From Puniceicoccus vermicola (lineage in GTDB: Bacteria > Verrucomicrobiota > Verrucomicrobiia > Opitutales > Puniceicoccaceae): a stretch of DNA of 64,000 bases. The notes under the pieces were generated by a model that searched no databases, had not been told where the DNA came from, and saw only the letters and a program-made list of their open reading frames with translations. The stretch lies in the NCBI RefSeq assembly GCF_014230055.1, contig NZ_JACHVA010000033.1, positions 62,001 through 126,000 on the forward strand, in the 5' to 3' direction. Position 1 is the first letter of the stretch; every line of letters begins with the position of its first letter. This document shows positions 22,835 to 36,267 of the stretch, piece by piece. A program made the position numbers and the translations under genes.

Positions 22835-24298
22835 ATGCCATCACTCTTTCCCAACGTCGCCTACGTTCTCCTCGGAATCTTCCTACTGGGGTTCTGTGTT
22901 TTTATCCATGAACTCGGGCACTTCCTCGCGGCGCGGCGGCGGGGATTGAAGGTCGAGCGATTTTCGATCGGTTTCGGACCTCCAATCGTTCGATGGACCC
23001 GCAATGAGGTGGAGTATCGGATCTCGTGGATTCCATTCGGTGGATATGTGGCCCTGCCCCAGTTGGCGGATATGGCCTCCATCGAAGGTGGAGAGAGTTC
23101 GGAGGCGGAAAAACTGCCGCCGATTTCGTATGCGGACAAGATGATCGTATCCGTCATGGGTGCGGTCTTTAACCTGATTTTTGCCCTGATTCTCTCCTGC
23201 ATTCTCTGGATCGTGGGCCAAGAAGTGATTGTCACCACGGAGATCGATTCCGTGGCCGAAGAAGTCTATACATCCGACGGCGATATGGTTCCTGGCCCCG
23301 CCTACGAGGCTGGAATTCATTCAGGGGACCGGGTTGTTGCTGTTGACGGAGATCCCATCGACGATTGGATGGAATTAAATAATGCCATCCTCACTGGCCT
23401 CGGCCGAAATGGAGAGGGAAAACCAGAGGTCGATATCACCGTTGAACGGAACGGAGAAGAACTGACCTTCGTCGTCAATCCCGTCCTCATCACCCGAGAG
23501 AATGCTCGCGACATCGGGATGCGTCCTGCGGGAGACCTGAGAATCACCGGAGTTTATGAAGAAATGCCCGCCTTTGAGGCAGGAATCCAGCCCGGCGACC
23601 TTCTCCTCAAGCTCGACGGCGAACCCATTCACTCCTCCGCCCTCCTCCAAGCCTCGCTCGCTCAACACGAAGAAGGTCCCATCGACCTGACGGTTCTCCG
23701 CGATGGAGAAGAGATCACCTTCTCAATGGAGCCCAAATTTTTTCCCGACCTCGATCGGAAGCTCTTCGGCTTCCAATATGGATACCAAGCAAAGACCGAG
23801 ATCGTTCACCGCAATCCGATCCAGCAGATCGCGATCATGGCGGATACCGTAAAGCGGACTCTCGTCGCCCTTCTCCACCAAGGATCTGACGTCAAAGTCC
23901 GCAATATGAATGGGCCGGTGGGGATCGTTCACGTCATCTCCACCCTCAGCCACTACGGATTCACCCACGTCATCTGGCTTCTCGCTTTCATCAACGTCAA
24001 CCTGGCGATGCTCAACCTCATGCCGGTGCCCGTGCTCGACGGCGGGCACATGCTTTTCGCAACGATTGCGAAGATCTCCGGGCGACCAATTCCCCGGCGC
24101 TTTATGGAAACGACACAGGGAGCATTTATCGTCCTCTTCCTCTCCTTCATGCTCTACGTAACCTTCTACGACGTCGGACGCATTGGGCATGATCTGGGCA
24201 TTGGCGAAGAATCCGCCCCCGCTGAAACGGTTCAGGAAAACCACGATCATTCCCCCGAGGCAGCTCCTGCCTCCTCGCCCAAGGAAGACGCACCGTGA
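22835..24298 (+). CDS. rseP: RIP metalloprotease (site-2 protease family)
   Basis: A membrane zinc protease that cleaves transmembrane segments such as anti-sigma factors. HELGH at 25-29 is the zinc motif. Two PDZ domains follow (about 140-215 and 225-290), each with the substrate-binding loop. LMPVPVLDGGHM holds the third zinc ligand, and a last helix is at about 425-450. At 487 residues it is slightly long because of a Glu/Pro/Ala-rich tail. The stop overlaps the ispG start by 4 bp, a common neighbour; dxr, often upstream, is not here. The 268-bp upstream gap holds no gene. Confidence 0.95.
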   Translation: MPSLFPNVAYVLLGIFLLGFCVFIHELGHFLAARRRGLKVERFSIGFGPPIVRWTRNEVEYRISWIPFGGYVALPQLADMASIEGGESSEAEKLPPISYADKMIVSVMGAVFNLIFALILSCILWIVGQEVIVTTEIDSVAEEVYTSDGDMVPGPAYEAGIHSGDRVVAVDGDPIDDWMELNNAILTGLGRNGEGKPEVDITVERNGEELTFVVNPVLITRENARDIGMRPAGDLRITGVYEEMPAFEAGIQPGDLLLKLDGEPIHSSALLQASLAQHEEGPIDLTVLRDGEEITFSMEPKFFPDLDRKLFGFQYGYQAKTEIVHRNPIQQIAIMADTVKRTLVALLHQGSDVKVRNMNGPVGIVHVISTLSHYGFTHVIWLLAFINVNLAMLNLMPVPVLDGGHMLFATIAKISGRPIPRRFMETTQGAFIVLFLSFMLYVTFYDVGRIGHDLGIGEESAPAETVQENHDHSPEAAPASSPKEDAP

Positions 24299-26379
24299 GC
24301 TCAGAGACACTCTCGAAGCCGCCCGCTCATCCGGCGATTGGGGAGGTGCCCTCAGCCGACCTCCCCTACTGCGAATCCCGGTTCCGCACCGTTCGCTGGA
24401 AAACCCGCGAAGTCATGGTGGGCAACGTCGGGGTGGGCGGCGACAATCCCATCCGCGTCCAGTCGATGACGACGACGCTGACCGATGACGTAGACGCCAC
24501 GGTCCGCCAATCCATTCAGCTCGCCGAAGCCGGTTGCGAGATCATCCGCATCACCGCCCCCACGACCAAGGCGGCCCGCTGTCTCGCCGACATTCACAAA
24601 AAATTCCGCGCGGCCGGATTCGAAAATCCTCTGGTTGCCGACATCCACTTCGCCCCCAAAGCGGCGATGGAGGCGGTCAAGCATGTGGACAAGGTTCGAA
24701 TCAATCCCGGCAACTACGCCGATCGCAAAAAGTTCGCCGTCCGCGAGTATTCTGACAACGAATACGACAGCGAACTTCAGCGACTTTACGATGCTTTCTC
24801 TCCCATCGTCCTCGAGTGCAAAAACCGGGGGAAAGCGATGCGCATCGGGACCAATCACGGTTCGCTCTCAGACCGGATCATGAACCATTTCGGGGACACC
24901 CCCGAAGGCATGGTCCAATCCGCCCTCGAATTCATCCGAATCGCCGAGTCTCACGATTTCCGCGACATCATCCTCTCCATGAAGGCGAGCAACCCGAAGG
25001 TCATGATTGCGGCCTATCGCCTTGCTGTCGCGCGCATGCGCGAACATGGCATGAACTACCCACTACACCTCGGAGTCACCGAGGCTGGAGGGGGCGAAGA
25101 TGGCCGCGTCAAAAGCGCCATCGGGATCGGAAGCCTTTTGTATGATGGAATCGGAGACACCATACGAGTCTCCCTCACCGAAGATCCCGTCCACGAGGTC
25201 CCGGTAGGCCAAGAGCTCGCTTCCCGGGCAATGAGTCTCTGGAGCCCTTCGAAGGACACCCCACCTACATCTCTCCCGGAAGACGGAATCCACCCTTACG
25301 AATTCACCCGCCGCGAAGCGAAGGAGGTTTCTTTTGGCGAGAATCTTACCGTCGGTGGAACGCAGCCCCCAGCCGTCCTCGTGCGGACTCGCCTGCCTCT
25401 CACCGACGAGCAAGCGATCATCCGAGAAGTATGCGGCATCCAAACCCGCTTCAAGGATGCAAAGATCGAAGGCCTCATCGTCACCCCGACGACTTCTGAC
25501 GAACTGGTTCAGCTCGCTCCCCTCGGCGAGGCGCTCCATACGGTACTGCCACTCATCGTCATCGACGGCTCACAGATACCCGCAGGAGAGTTAAAGCCTT
25601 CCCTTCTCCCATCCGATATCCGCTGGGGAATCCTCGCCCCGATCTCCGGCAAGAAAATCGAATCTGCAAACGAAGCCATCTCGGCCTGCATCGCATCCGG
25701 CTCGACTCTCTTCGCCGAGCTAGCCGAACCGGAGGACCTCTCGATTCTTCAAAACCGAGACGACCTGCCTTCGACCATACTCACCCTCGCCCCTTCGGAC
25801 CGAGAGATCAGCCATCGCCTCGGTGCCTATCGCAAACTTTCGCATGCCTGCAAGCAGGCCGGGATTCGTCATCCCATTTGGATTCGTTCGACAGACGAAA
25901 ACAGCATCCTCCCCTCCGATTACACCTCCGCTCGAATCGTCGAAGCAAGCATGCTCGCCGGACCTCTCCTCTGCGATGGAGTCGGAGATCTCCTCAGCTG
26001 CGAAATTTTTCCGGACGCGGCCATGGGGACGGCGATGGCCTTTAACATTCTCCAAGGCTCTCGCACCCGGATCACCCGGACGGAATACGTGGCCTGCCCG
26101 AGTTGCGGACGCACCCTTTTCGACCTCCAATCGACCACTGCCAAGATCCGTGAAAAGACCGACCACCTGAAGGGTGTAACGATCGCGGTCATGGGCTGCA
26201 TAGTGAATGGTCCCGGCGAAATGGCTGATGCGGATTTCGGGTATGTCGGAGGAGCTCCGGGCAAGATCAACCTCTACGTCGGCAAAGAATGCGTGGAGAT
26301 CGGAATCCCCCAAAAGAAAGCTGTTGATCGCCTGATCGATCTGATCCGCTCCCACGGGAAGTGGGTCGACCCCTCTTAG
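24295..26379 (+). CDS. ispG: 4-hydroxy-3-methylbut-2-enyl diphosphate synthase, long form
   Basis: Penultimate step of the MEP isoprenoid pathway, converting MEcPP to HMBPP with a [4Fe-4S] cluster. The TIM-barrel half begins with NPIRVQSMTTT and NHGSLSDRI. The C-terminal cluster domain has CPSCGRTLFDLQ and GCIVNGPGEMAD, giving three Cys plus the Glu ligand. At 694 residues it is far longer than the E. coli enzyme because of an extra domain of about 270 residues between the two halves, the three-domain form known from plants and Chlamydia. It uses a GTG start within the rseP stop. Confidence 0.96.
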   Translation: MSSETLSKPPAHPAIGEVPSADLPYCESRFRTVRWKTREVMVGNVGVGGDNPIRVQSMTTTLTDDVDATVRQSIQLAEAGCEIIRITAPTTKAARCLADIHKKFRAAGFENPLVADIHFAPKAAMEAVKHVDKVRINPGNYADRKKFAVREYSDNEYDSELQRLYDAFSPIVLECKNRGKAMRIGTNHGSLSDRIMNHFGDTPEGMVQSALEFIRIAESHDFRDIILSMKASNPKVMIAAYRLAVARMREHGMNYPLHLGVTEAGGGEDGRVKSAIGIGSLLYDGIGDTIRVSLTEDPVHEVPVGQELASRAMSLWSPSKDTPPTSLPEDGIHPYEFTRREAKEVSFGENLTVGGTQPPAVLVRTRLPLTDEQAIIREVCGIQTRFKDAKIEGLIVTPTTSDELVQLAPLGEALHTVLPLIVIDGSQIPAGELKPSLLPSDIRWGILAPISGKKIESANEAISACIASGSTLFAELAEPEDLSILQNRDDLPSTILTLAPSDREISHRLGAYRKLSHACKQAGIRHPIWIRSTDENSILPSDYTSARIVEASMLAGPLLCDGVGDLLSCEIFPDAAMGTAMAFNILQGSRTRITRTEYVACPSCGRTLFDLQSTTAKIREKTDHLKGVTIAVMGCIVNGPGEMADADFGYVGGAPGKINLYVGKECVEIGIPQKKAVDRLIDLIRSHGKWVDPS

Positions 26380-26511
26380 CCCAATTCGGGCTCATCCAAG
26401 CTCTCCGCAGATCGTCACCTGTGGAGACAAGAATCGTCCTGAGATAGATTTTGGGCATCCGAGCCCAACGCGTCGTTGCATCGTTCTAATTTCCGACTAC
26501 GCTCTCCTCCT

Positions 26512-27705
26512 ATGAATATGTCGGACGAGGCTTTGGAAAAGCTAGGACTCTCCTATCAGGTGTTGTTCGAATCTCTCCTTTCGCGTTCGCCCGACAAGAT
26601 CTACTTCAAGGATTCGCAGAGCCGCTTCGTCGTGATCAGCCAGAGCATGGTGAAAAACTTCAAGGTGGGGTCGGTCGCCGACCTAGTGGGAAAGACCGAT
26701 TTCGATTTTTTCAGTGCCGAACACGCTCAACAAGCCTACGACGACGAGCAGCAAGTCCTGGAGAGTGGAGTCCCCTCCATTCGCGAAGCCGAAAAAGAAA
26801 CCTGGCCGGACGGATCCGTCACTTGGGCTTCCAGTATCAAAGCGCCTATTCTCCTCGAAGATGGGACCCCGATCGGGATCATCGGAATCTCACGGGATGT
26901 CACCCGTGAGAAGCTAGCGCATGACGCGCTTGAGCGACATGATCGGCTTCTCAAAAAACAGAACGATACCATGCGGGCCGATCTGGAGAGCGCCCGCTTG
27001 ATCCAGTCTGTCCTCATCCCCGGAAAGGAACGGAAGAGTTCCTTTCTCCGCATCGCCGTAGGCTATGATCCCTCGCATTCTGTCAGTGGCGATGTCATCA
27101 CTTTTCCCCGACCCGATGAACCGGATGTGCGTTTCTTCATGGGCGACGTCTGCGGACATGGAGTTTCGGCCGGACTCTACACCTTGCTGATCAAATACGC
27201 GGCGGATCGTCTTTCCCGCGCGAAGGATGATCGACCCCAGTCTGTCCTTTCCCGCATGAACGAAAGTTTGAAGGACGTCCTCCCCAACCGTTTCGTCACG
27301 GCTATGTCTGGTATCTTTCACCTCACAAACGAGGGAACGATTCGCCTGCAAATTTCCCACGCGGCTCACCCGACCTTCTTTATCCACCGAGAATCCGAAG
27401 AGCTCGAGACCATCCGCCTCGACAATGCTCCTGGACTCGGACTCCTGCCGGGATCCAGTTTCGCGTGCAAAGAATTCCACCTTTCCCGCGGCGATCGCGT
27501 CATCCTCTTCACCGACGGTCTGGAAGAGGCTTTGAGTGAAAATGGTGAAGAATTTGGAATCGATCGACTCAAGGCCGCCGTCCATGAGAGCCGGAACGAG
27601 CGCGCGGAAAATGTCCCGGAATTCTTGCTGAACAAGATTCATCAATTCGCCGGGCGCGCACCACGCGTTGACGACCAGACCTGCGTCGTCTTCCAAGCCC
27701 GCTAA
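26512..27705 (+). CDS. PAS-domain PP2C-type (RsbU/SpoIIE-like) serine phosphatase
   Basis: About 397 residues. A PAS domain (about 15-125) includes KIYFKDSQSRF and a PAC-like end (GIIGISRDVTREK), a short coiled coil links it, and a SpoIIE-type phosphatase domain follows with metal-binding motifs GDVCGHG and RVDDQTC. Such proteins dephosphorylate anti-anti-sigma factors; none is adjacent, so the target is elsewhere. ATG 26512 was preferred to an upstream TTG. The stop codon lies in the loop of a perfect six-pair hairpin. Confidence 0.88.
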   Translation: MNMSDEALEKLGLSYQVLFESLLSRSPDKIYFKDSQSRFVVISQSMVKNFKVGSVADLVGKTDFDFFSAEHAQQAYDDEQQVLESGVPSIREAEKETWPDGSVTWASSIKAPILLEDGTPIGIIGISRDVTREKLAHDALERHDRLLKKQNDTMRADLESARLIQSVLIPGKERKSSFLRIAVGYDPSHSVSGDVITFPRPDEPDVRFFMGDVCGHGVSAGLYTLLIKYAADRLSRAKDDRPQSVLSRMNESLKDVLPNRFVTAMSGIFHLTNEGTIRLQISHAAHPTFFIHRESEELETIRLDNAPGLGLLPGSSFACKEFHLSRGDRVILFTDGLEEALSENGEEFGIDRLKAAVHESRNERAENVPEFLLNKIHQFAGRAPRVDDQTCVVFQAR

Positions 27706-27712
27706 AGCGGGC
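27697..27712. terminator. short hairpin with the stop codon in its loop
   Basis: GCCCGC-TAAA-GCGGGC is a perfect six-pair stem between two convergent genes. The TAA in the loop is the stop of the phosphatase gene. There is no T-run on either strand, so a terminator role is uncertain. Confidence 0.4.
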
Positions 27713-27715
27713 GCC

Positions 27716-28471
27716 CTAAGCAACCACTTCGGCCGAACCGACTCGTCCAGTCAGCTCCAACCAGGCGACCGCTCGCTCTGCCCAACCAAAATCTGCTCCA
27801 CGGCCGAGACCATGCCCTCCCTTTTCCGAGACATGAAGCTCGAAGGGAATCCCGTTGCGGCGGAGACTTTCGGCATACAGCAAAGAATTCTCCATGAGAA
27901 CACCGGCGTCCTCAAGAGTATGCCAGAGGAAGGCTGGAGGCGTATCCCCGTCGACCAGAGAATGAGGGGAGAACTGCTTGGCAACTTCGTCATCCGCAGA
28001 TTCACCGAGTAAGTTTCGGCGTGACCCCATATGAGCAGCCGGCCCGAAGAATGCGATCACTGGGTAGCAAAGGATGGTCCAGTCCGGACGATACTCTGCC
28101 CCCCACGACGAGGATACTGTCGAAACGTGAGCCGCGAGATGCCCCCCGGCGGAGGAGCCAATCACCCCGATCCGATTCGGAGAGTATCCCAACTCTTCGG
28201 CGCGCTTGCGCACAATCGAAACCGCGCTGAGAGCATCTTCAAGAGGAGCGGGGGCCAACGTGGGCTCCAGTTCACCGGTGCGGTAGGCACAAACGAATAC
28301 GTGAAATCCCTCTGCGGCGAAGAACTCCGCATAGCCCTTGCCCTCGTGCTCGGCCCGATGGCTATAGCCTCCACCCGGGAAAACAACGAGAGCGCTCCCG
28401 CGGTCAATCTCACCGCTGGGAGCAAAGTAGGTCAGGTCCGGGTTTGGGTCTGTCGTAAACGATTTTGACAT
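27716..28471 (-). CDS. alpha/beta-hydrolase, BD-FAE/Axe-like esterase
   Basis: About 251 residues. The oxyanion-hole motif FPGGGYS precedes the nucleophile elbow GSSAGGH. A late Asp (around LEDAGVLME) and the His of EKGGHGLG complete the triad. This layout is typical of acetyl-xylan esterase-like hydrolases in the family Abhydrolase_3 / BD-FAE. There is no signal peptide, so it is cytoplasmic. ATG 28471 was chosen because the upstream frame runs into gyrA; the gap to the gyrA stop is 19 bp, so the gene may be the third of the gyr operon. Confidence 0.85.
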   Translation of the reverse strand: MSKSFTTDPNPDLTYFAPSGEIDRGSALVVFPGGGYSHRAEHEGKGYAEFFAAEGFHVFVCAYRTGELEPTLAPAPLEDALSAVSIVRKRAEELGYSPNRIGVIGSSAGGHLAAHVSTVSSSWGAEYRPDWTILCYPVIAFFGPAAHMGSRRNLLGESADDEVAKQFSPHSLVDGDTPPAFLWHTLEDAGVLMENSLLYAESLRRNGIPFELHVSEKGGHGLGRGADFGWAERAVAWLELTGRVGSAEVVA

Positions 28472-28490
28472 CACAGATGCTCCTGCTCGA

Positions 28491-30917
<2,427 letters not shown>

Positions 30918-31027
30918 TTAGATATTCGGCTTAGGGGAATGAGAGTTTTGGGAGAAATGCCCTTCGCGGTGAAGCGGCCCTCCTCACTCTCTTTTTAATC
31001 GTTCAGTCCTTTTCGTCCGCTTCGGAA

Positions 31028-33685
<2,658 letters not shown>

Positions 33686-33774
33686 TTACGAGGGAATCCG
33701 AGCCCACCTCCGGATCGGGATCCTCCGACCGAAGTTTGCCCACATTCCCCGGGACGACGGGATCCACGACAGAA

Positions 33775-33794
33775 TCGGGATCCAGCGATCCCGA
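33775..33794. repeat. perfect 8-bp inverted repeat
   Basis: TCGGGATC-CAGC-GATCCCGA lies 13 bp after the stop of the lipoprotein gene. CGGGATCC also occurs twice more at about 33717 and 33758, so this short stretch has a repeated CGGGATCC word. No T-run follows. Confidence 0.5.
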
Positions 33795-33807
33795 CCAAGG
33801 ACGCCGA

Positions 33808-34389
33808 TCAGTCCTTAAGACCGACCGCAAAGGTCCCGGAGATCGGCAAAACCTGCTTCGTCCGGCCGAGAGCGAATTCGCCCGTGAAGCTCCCAGCGGC
33901 CTTCACCGGTTTACGATTCTCGCCCACTTCCAACTGGTCGAAAGTCAATTCCCCGGAAATGGACCTCAGGTCCTCTGAAAGTCCTTGATCCGGAATAGAA
34001 TCAATCCGCATCCGAACCCCTTCCTCGGAGTCGAAACGGGTCAGACTGTAAGTTCCGACTTCCGCCACATCAAACCGGACGAAAAGAGTTCCGAGACCGA
34101 AACTCTTTGTGGCCTCACCTTCGGCGGCGGCGGAGGTATCGATCCATCCTGCCATAATCTCCAACTGAAAAGAGGCTTCTCCATAGGAGGGGGAGGACAT
34201 GTTTCGTGGAGCCGTCTGGCAGCGAATGCTCAGCGAATCCGGACCGGTGAGCGTAAACCCTTCCCGAACCTTACTGCTCGAGGACGCCGCACTCTCGGAG
34301 GAGGCTTCAGGGGATGAGCCTTCATCGGAACACCCATACAAAAGAACGAGACCTGAGATTGCGAAGAGAGAGAGAAAGAGCGATTTCAC
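33808..34389 (-). CDS. lipoprotein of unknown function
   Basis: About 193 residues. A GTG start at 34389 was chosen because it gives a standard lipoprotein signal, KSLFLSLF...LLYGC; the longer frame to 34506 has Arg-rich non-coding-like sequence. A Ser/Glu-rich linker follows the lipid-anchor Cys. The rest is a beta-rich domain ending SFTGEFALGR, the pattern seen in DUF6252-like or similar carbohydrate-free beta-sandwich lipoproteins, but I do not recognise a family. It follows the TPR gene by 85 bp. Confidence 0.65.
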   Translation of the reverse strand: MKSLFLSLFAISGLVLLYGCSDEGSSPEASSESAASSSSKVREGFTLTGPDSLSIRCQTAPRNMSSPSYGEASFQLEIMAGWIDTSAAAEGEATKSFGLGTLFVRFDVAEVGTYSLTRFDSEEGVRMRIDSIPDQGLSEDLRSISGELTFDQLEVGENRKPVKAAGSFTGEFALGRTKQVLPISGTFAVGLKD

Positions 34390-34474
34390 CCCTCTTTGAT
34401 CTGCCCAAGATGGGCGATGAGTCAAGGCTCTGGATCTCGCGCTGCGCCCAACCCGAAAGCAACGCATCCTCGGC

Positions 34475-35374
34475 CTATCCGGAATCGCTCGAGGTTTGCG
34501 GCGCAATATCCCCTGGATCCTTCGAAACCATCGCGCGCAATTGCTCCCAGGAAGCCTGCAATGCCTCGGTCTCTACTGGCTCGAGCCACTCCTCGGCGCG
34601 CTCGGGTTTTCCAGCCTCAATCCATCCCCGTGAAATCTGTAATCGGCTCGCTTCCCGCTCAGGCACCGTCTGCGCCAAAGGCAGAACTCTCTGCCAAGCC
34701 ATCGCCGTCGCCTCCCAATCGGGCTCCGCCAAATCCGCATGGGCCTCCGCCCAGCGCCATCCTCGCTCAAAACTATCGGGATCGAGCCGGAACGCGGTCT
34801 CAAACGATTCCAGGGCCAAGGCCGAGGCTCTCCCCTCTCCCAGAACCCCGTCAACCTCCAGCTGGGATCCATATTTGATGAGAAAGATCCCAATTTCGTC
34901 ATGATACCCCGGCTCCTCGGGATCGAGCTCCACCGCCCTCAAAAGGAACGGGAGGGCAGCCTCATAGGAACCCAAATCGGCCAAAACCAGCCCCATCTGC
35001 TGCTGCACCACCGGTAAATCCGGCTGAAGGGAGTTCGCTTTGCGGAACGCAGCAAACGCCTTGTTATCGGCCCCGACCGATCGAAGAAACTTCCCGCAAA
35101 GAATCCATCCATACAGATGATCCGGATTATCCGCCAAAAAACTCTCATAGCTTCGGGCAATGTCCTGCGCCCGCACGAGGAGCCCGTCCTGACCGACTCC
35201 CTGCACCGCCGCCGCCACCAAGTCGCGCTCCGAGGCCAGAATCTCAATCAACCTCTGATCGGCAACACTTTCGTCCACTACCGCTTCCTGAGCACGGAGA
35301 GGGACCAATCCAGATCCAAGGACCAGCCCAGCCCATAGGCAAAAACAGGAAAAAAAGTTCGTTCTACGATTCAT
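34475..35374 (-). CDS. secreted TPR protein
   Basis: 299 residues with a signal peptide ending PLRAQ. About three recognisable TPR units lie between residues 80 and 200, for example YGWILCGKFLRSVGADNKAF and PVVQQQMGLVLADLGSYEAA. The start ATG overlaps the stop of the SRAP gene as ATGA, so translation is coupled. Its partner is unknown. Confidence 0.8.
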   Translation of the reverse strand: MNRRTNFFSCFCLWAGLVLGSGLVPLRAQEAVVDESVADQRLIEILASERDLVAAAVQGVGQDGLLVRAQDIARSYESFLADNPDHLYGWILCGKFLRSVGADNKAFAAFRKANSLQPDLPVVQQQMGLVLADLGSYEAALPFLLRAVELDPEEPGYHDEIGIFLIKYGSQLEVDGVLGEGRASALALESFETAFRLDPDSFERGWRWAEAHADLAEPDWEATAMAWQRVLPLAQTVPEREASRLQISRGWIEAGKPERAEEWLEPVETEALQASWEQLRAMVSKDPGDIAPQTSSDSG

Positions 35375-36048
35375 AAAAAGAGGTCTCCCTGCAAAAGACT
35401 CGGCTCAAGGGCTACAGGTTCAAGAATTCCCGAATCATTTTCCGCGACCCGACTCACTCGACTCGATACCGGATGCCGCTTCAACGAGCCTTCCTCGTCT
35501 GGAAAGGCACAATCACGCACCGCCGCAGCCCCTCCCCGCTCGGGAGACAACCACGCTCGCAACTGGTCCGGCCGAATCCGAACCGGCGCCCGGTGATGGA
35601 TCGCCTCCATCCATTCGTCTGCCCCGCGGGTCAGCACGACCACTCGCGGTTTCTCATCTGGCTTTGCAAGCAGCACCAAACCCGCCAAGAGAATCCCCGG
35701 GCCCGAAATCGGGGAAAAGTAATAGGGCTGCGCACTGGGCGGCTCCCGATGCCATTCAAAAAAGCCCGAAGCCGGCATCACGCAACGTCTCACAGCGAAG
35801 GCCTCCCGAAAAGCCCGCTTCTCCTCGGCCGTCTCGGAGCGGGCATTGATTACCAGTCGGTTCCGACTCGGGCCCACTGCCATTTCCGCGCCCCAAGGCA
35901 TCGGACCCCACTCCTCTTCCGGACCGAGGACCGGAACCTCGACTCCCGGAGATTGATTGTAAACCGCGGCGGGAAAAGGCTGAGGAACCGAACCCGTCAA
36001 TTCGGACACCTCCTCTTCTGTCAAATGGAAGCTGTATCGACCGCACAT
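35371..36048 (-). CDS. SOS-response-associated peptidase (YedK/HMCES family)
   Basis: 225 residues. After removal of Met1, Cys2 (MCGRYS) forms a thiazolidine crosslink with abasic sites in single-stranded DNA and so shields them. The Asn in NARSE, the Glu in GFFEWH and the His in IHHRAP complete the active site. The ATG at 36048 is fixed by the need for Cys at position 2; the frame open to 36201 is non-coding. No LexA-type box was identified upstream. Being first in an operon with a TPR protein and a lipoprotein is unexpected. Confidence 0.93.
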   Translation of the reverse strand: MCGRYSFHLTEEEVSELTGSVPQPFPAAVYNQSPGVEVPVLGPEEEWGPMPWGAEMAVGPSRNRLVINARSETAEEKRAFREAFAVRRCVMPASGFFEWHREPPSAQPYYFSPISGPGILLAGLVLLAKPDEKPRVVVLTRGADEWMEAIHHRAPVRIRPDQLRAWLSPERGGAAAVRDCAFPDEEGSLKRHPVSSRVSRVAENDSGILEPVALEPSLLQGDLFL

Positions 36049-36267
36049 AAACCAAGAGCTTTCCCAATCCACTCGCAAAACGCAACTCACCTCTTGCTCC
36101 GATCCAAGGAGGGTCGCAAAATTCGGCATAATTACAGCTAGCCCCCAACCGGGATTTTCCCCATTTCGCCTTCGCAACGATTCCGTCACCAACCCGTTCA
36201 CTCTTTCGCAAACTTACGAAAAACCTTCTGCTATAGAGTCCTCTACCTCTATGATCCTAAAATCGTC

